Positions 25,643 through 28,388 of a stretch of DNA of 28,388 bases are shown in pieces. How positions within the stretch are numbered: the stretch's first letter is position 1; the number at the start of each line of letters is the position of its first letter. Origin of the DNA: a virus; the IMG/VR virus record IMGVR_UViG_3300049595_002635, positions 1 to 28,388 of that record. One strand, given 5' to 3'. The notes beneath the pieces were generated by a model, which worked only from the letters and a program-made list of their open reading frames with translations, was not told the DNA's origin and made no database searches. A program made the position numbers and the translations under genes.

Positions 25643-26947
25643 ATGCAAGAAGTCATCTTTGAACCATCCGCCGAAACCGCCATCCTTTCCTGCCTCTGCC
25701 ATGCCCCGTCAGAGGATCAGCGTGAGATCCTTTTATCCATAAAGGAAGATCATTTTTACCTTCAGGAGAACAAGATCATCTTTCGGGCGGTCATGCGCTG
25801 TATCGCCAAGGGGATGCAGGCAGACATCATTAATGTCAAAGGAGAGATCGAAGCTGCCAACGAATACGATATCGTCGGTGGTGAACAAAAGATTACAGAA
25901 GTTGCAACTTCATGTGTAGCCCATAACAACTGGAAACGCTACTACCCCAAGCTGGAAGAAGCCCGCTACAGAAGGTCGTTGGAATACTTGGCCAACGACA
26001 TGGTTCACAAGGCCAGAGACCGCGAGCTAAAGATCGAAGAACTCAAGAACTGGTCGGAAACCACCGTGATGAGGGCCGACTACGAGATGGATGACGGCAG
26101 CAAGCTTTCCATCAACAATGCCTTGGATCGCGCTGCCCAAAACATCGAATCCACGATTGCTGGAAAACCTTGTATCGGTATTCGCACTGGCATTACCCCA
26201 CTGGATGACCTTCTTATGTTTGGCCTGCGTGGCGGAGATATGGTTGTTTTGGCTGCGAGACCAGCAGTTGGAAAGACGGCCAGCGCCCTTCAGATTGCCG
26301 AGAACGTGGCGCTTAACCAGAAGAAGCGAGTCTTGATCTTCTCGCTTGAGATGACAAGCGTTGCTCTAATGGAGCGCATGATCCGCTCGCGGGCGCGTGT
26401 GGGTGCTGCTGACATTCTATCTGGTCGGGTGACCCCGCATCAAAAACAATCTCTCGGACGGGCTGTTCAGGAAATCCAAGCATCCGAAATCATTTGCGAC
26501 GATAGCTCGGCCAAATCTATCGGCTATCTCAAGGCGGTAGCTCGCCGCGCCCATCAGCGCACACCGCTAGATCTCATCATCATTGACTACCTTCAGTTGG
26601 TCAAGGGCGATAGCAAGCGCGGAAAAGACAATCGCGTGTGCGAAGTGGAGGAGATTAGCGGTGGCATCAAGGATCTGGCCAAGACCCTCAAGGTTCCTGT
26701 TCTAGTGCTGGCTCAACTCAATCGCGACCCAGACAAGCGTGGAGGACGCCCCAGTCTTTCAGATCTCAAGGGATCGGGAGCTATTGAGCAGGACTCGGAT
26801 ATCGTTATTATGCTCCATAGCGAGGACTCACAAGATCACGGTCAAAACCCCGCAATGGAATTCATTGTAGGCAAGCATCGGGATGGGCCAACTGGTGTGG
26901 CCAATATGAGCTTCAATAAAGCAATTACCCGATTTGAGGCGGCGTAG
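25643..26947 (+). CDS. dnaB: Replicative DNA helicase, DnaB type
   Basis: 434 residues. The N-terminal domain (about 1-130) has EPSAETAILSCLCH and the helical fold that binds primase. The RecA-like motor begins with IRTGITPLDDLLMFGLRGGD (180-199). Walker A is AARPAVGKTA (204-213), SLEMTSVALMERM is motif H1a, LIIIDYLQLV (311-320) is Walker B, VPVLVLAQLNRD (351-362) is H3 and SDLKGSGAIEQDSDIVIM (373-390) is H4. It unwinds the fork as a hexamer and should load or activate the phage DnaG-type primase at 5638-7230. The length is normal. The ATG at 25643 is 8 nt after the previous stop. It overlaps the convergent gene by 23 nt. Confidence 0.96.
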   Translation: MQEVIFEPSAETAILSCLCHAPSEDQREILLSIKEDHFYLQENKIIFRAVMRCIAKGMQADIINVKGEIEAANEYDIVGGEQKITEVATSCVAHNNWKRYYPKLEEARYRRSLEYLANDMVHKARDRELKIEELKNWSETTVMRADYEMDDGSKLSINNALDRAAQNIESTIAGKPCIGIRTGITPLDDLLMFGLRGGDMVVLAARPAVGKTASALQIAENVALNQKKRVLIFSLEMTSVALMERMIRSRARVGAADILSGRVTPHQKQSLGRAVQEIQASEIICDDSSAKSIGYLKAVARRAHQRTPLDLIIIDYLQLVKGDSKRGKDNRVCEVEEISGGIKDLAKTLKVPVLVLAQLNRDPDKRGGRPSLSDLKGSGAIEQDSDIVIMLHSEDSQDHGQNPAMEFIVGKHRDGPTGVANMSFNKAITRFEAA

Positions 26948-27527
26948 CCTTCCAGCAATGGGAAGGAAACTCAAGTCCATCGCTACCCTGAACGTCAACT
27001 GGAAGGTGGACGCTCACGGCGTTATAACATCCGCAAACACCGCAAGCCTTGAGTTGTTGGTCGTAAGAGGTGGTCTTGGCTCCCGCGATTTGCGGAAGCA
27101 TCCCAGCAATACCCTTACACCCCCAACAGCCAGAGGTGGCGATTTGATACGGGCAGGCCGCACAAATTTTAGCTCGCCGTTCAGCTTCCTCCTGATCGAC
27201 TAGCTGAAACTTGTTTTCTCTGGCAAAGTGGTACATGGCTCGCACCCAGCGGACAATCTGAGCAAACCCCAAAGTTTGTTTGGCTTTGGTGCAAGGAATA
27301 CAATTTGTATTCCCAGCAAGTCGGTCACAAAGACTGTGTTCTATTTGTGACACAAAATCCACTGGAGGAACAATTCCTTTGGAGTGGAGAAGTTTTTCAC
27401 AATTACCAACCATGTCCCAAAAATCTCCACCATAGACATTTTCTTCGACTATTGGACACTTCACCCACCAACCCCGTGGAGGGACATCTGTTTTGCGGGG
27501 ATAGCAAAATTTAGGGCTATCACTCAT
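26925..27527 (-). CDS. Cysteine-rich zinc-ribbon-like phage protein
   Basis: 200 residues. Cysteines cluster as LCDRLAGNTNCIPCTKAKQT, then RAKICAACPYQIATSGCWGC and LKACGVCGCYNAVSVHLPVD. The ACxxCPYQ...CWGC and ACGxCGC...xVHLP blocks are zinc-ribbon-like and occur in uncharacterised proteins of environmental phages near the terminase or portal genes. In between, IVRWVRAMYHFARENKFQLV is a helix. The start lies 8 nt inside the terminase-like gene (ATGAGTGA). The function is unknown; a DNA- or virion-associated scaffold is possible. Confidence 0.72.
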   Translation of the reverse strand: MSDSPKFCYPRKTDVPPRGWWVKCPIVEENVYGGDFWDMVGNCEKLLHSKGIVPPVDFVSQIEHSLCDRLAGNTNCIPCTKAKQTLGFAQIVRWVRAMYHFARENKFQLVDQEEAERRAKICAACPYQIATSGCWGCKGIAGMLPQIAGAKTTSYDQQLKACGVCGCYNAVSVHLPVDVQGSDGLEFPSHCWKATPPQIG

Positions 27528-28290
27528 TGAGAACTAGCTCCGCTTCGTAGGTATTATTTTCTGGAATTTTCATGGATTCTAGCTTGGTAGCAATATTGAT
27601 CTGAATGGCATTCTGCTGGTTGACGCCTTCTGAAAAGTTAATGGCGGCAGCTTCGGCCAGTTGTTTGATATTCCTCATCATCCCAAGAGCCTCCATTCCA
27701 TCAAGGTCTTGCGCGGCATCGGCAGCTTTAACCAACACCTTACCAGTTAGAAACTTGATCGATTTCTTCATGGTCTCCAATGAAGCCGTGATTTCTGACA
27801 TCAAACTTGGAACTCCATCATCTTCCCAAGGGGCTGGGGCTGATTCGTTAACTAGGCGTTCTCTGCATTGGAGCCAACGCTGGGTATCCCGCCATAGACA
27901 GACGGTGGATTCGCTAACTTTCAGTTCCTCGGCAATATCCCGCAAGGTACGCCCTGAACAATACATAGAGAATCCCTTGATGCATTCCATTCTCCGCTTC
28001 TTATCCATCTCCTCCATCTTGGCGGGAGGAACTACTAGTGCTACGGGACGCTCTTTATCCCAAGGATAGAGGTTTTCTGCTTCGGGATTTTCCTGCCAGA
28101 TCTTGACGTACTCGTCCCACTTCTCGCTATAGATCAGCTTTTCCAGAGTTGGTTTATGCTTTGTTTCCAACGCTTTCATTACCTCTGGCAATCCTCTCCC
28201 AGCGGCGTAGAGCCTAAATGCGTTCTGTTTTTTAATGCGGTTTTCTGGCGTATCCCAATCCCGCTCTCCGCTCTTGCGCTTTTTCTCCAT
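27520..28290 (-). CDS. Probable small terminase subunit / HTH protein
   Basis: 256 residues. Two parts look like helix-turn-helix: the N-terminal KKQNAFRLYAAGRGLPEVMK (with LETKHKPTLEKLIYSEKWDE) and MYCSGRTLRDIAEELKVSES followed by TVCLWRDTQRWLQCRERLV (about 107-145). A helical C-terminal half follows (SEITASLETMKKSIKFLTGK..., GMMRNIKQLAEAAAINFSEG). DNA-recognition HTH plus a helical oligomerisation part is what small terminases have, and the HTH pattern (DIAEELxVSESTVxxWR) is typical. It is placed with packaging genes by inference; the large subunit is not in the window. Confidence 0.65.
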   Translation of the reverse strand: MEKKRKSGERDWDTPENRIKKQNAFRLYAAGRGLPEVMKALETKHKPTLEKLIYSEKWDEYVKIWQENPEAENLYPWDKERPVALVVPPAKMEEMDKKRRMECIKGFSMYCSGRTLRDIAEELKVSESTVCLWRDTQRWLQCRERLVNESAPAPWEDDGVPSLMSEITASLETMKKSIKFLTGKVLVKAADAAQDLDGMEALGMMRNIKQLAEAAAINFSEGVNQQNAIQINIATKLESMKIPENNTYEAELVLNE

Positions 28291-28318
28291 TCGGATTAGT
28301 TTAGTATAAATTTCATAA

Positions 28319-28388
28319 ATGGCAACAGTTGATCAAGGGATAGAGAAATACGGGAGGTTGTGGTTACCCAAAGACGGACAGGCAATTA
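28319..28388 (+). CDS. Start of a gene that leaves the window
   Basis: ATG at 28319 opens 23 codons (MATVDQGIEKYGRLWLPKDG...) without a stop up to the window edge. It is divergent from the terminase-like gene, 28 nt away, with TATAAAT (28305-28311) between them as a possible -10 box. The product cannot be told from this much. Confidence 0.55.
   Translation, partial: MATVDQGIEKYGRLWLPKDGQAI

Noticed and set aside
1-28388. tRNA genes
   Set aside because: No cloverleaf with a GGTTCGA-type T arm was found by eye on either strand. The hairpins at 15231-15316 do not have tRNA spacing.
1-28388. CRISPR array
   Set aside because: No regularly spaced direct repeats with unique spacers; the repeats found (14671-14820, 15054-15147, 15328-15370) are short, degenerate or abutting.

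Overview
The window is a piece of a tailed double-stranded DNA phage genome (Caudoviricetes-like), about half G+C. The signs are tightly packed small genes with 1, 4 and 8 nt overlaps, a DnaG-type primase and a DnaB-type helicase, a large polyvalent virion-type protein, a RusA-like resolvase, two HNH proteins, a dCMP deaminase, a probable small terminase, and dozens of short orphan proteins. No integrase, rRNA, recognisable tRNA or host housekeeping gene is visible. The host cannot be read from the sequence. Many starts lack a Shine-Dalgarno motif and have A-rich or ACA-rich leaders, which would fit a host that initiates largely without one.

Layout. (1) 1-3512, + strand: the C-terminal part of a giant polyvalent protein with an LPD38-like region. 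(2) 3519-21403, - strand, read right to left: one long early/metabolic cluster. It starts with an HNH protein and a helix-turn-helix protein, then a RusA-like resolvase, a metallopeptidase-like protein, dCMP deaminase, a set of tiny membrane proteins, two nuclease-like proteins, many unknown small proteins, an EndoIII-like DNA glycosylase and the primase. It ends in a sugar/methyl cassette: an FkbM methyltransferase and two glycosyltransferases. One small gene (10253-10462) lies on the opposite strand inside it. (3) 14444-15427: a 984 nt gene-free interval in this cluster. It holds G-rich repeats, short iteron-like ACGCTAT repeats, three perfect hairpins in a row and a tandem direct repeat, and is a candidate replication origin or regulatory region. 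(4) 21404-22577: a second gene-free interval, about 1.17 kb, packed with long-range complementary helices on the + strand. It is preceded by a promoter-like sequence containing a 14 bp palindrome and ends in a terminator-like helix plus T-tract. I read it as one or more large structured non-coding RNAs, and it is the most exciting item here. (5) 22578-26947, + strand: a secreted protein, a conserved phage protein, a lipoprotein, small proteins, a third glycosyltransferase-like protein and DnaB helicase, with one HNH gene inserted on the - strand. (6) 26925-28290, - strand: a cysteine-rich protein and a probable small terminase. (7) From 28319, + strand: the start of a gene that leaves the window.

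How it fits together. Primase, helicase, glycosylase, resolvase, nuclease-like proteins and deaminase form a replication, nucleotide and repair set. The three glycosyltransferase-like proteins and the FkbM methyltransferase suggest modification of a glycan (virion, host surface or DNA), and one carries a 10-C homopolymer that could switch it on and off. The micro-membrane proteins probably act at the host envelope. The large RNA, if real, would belong with the giant ornate phage RNAs such as GOLLD and ROOL. That assignment is inference until a covariance search is run.
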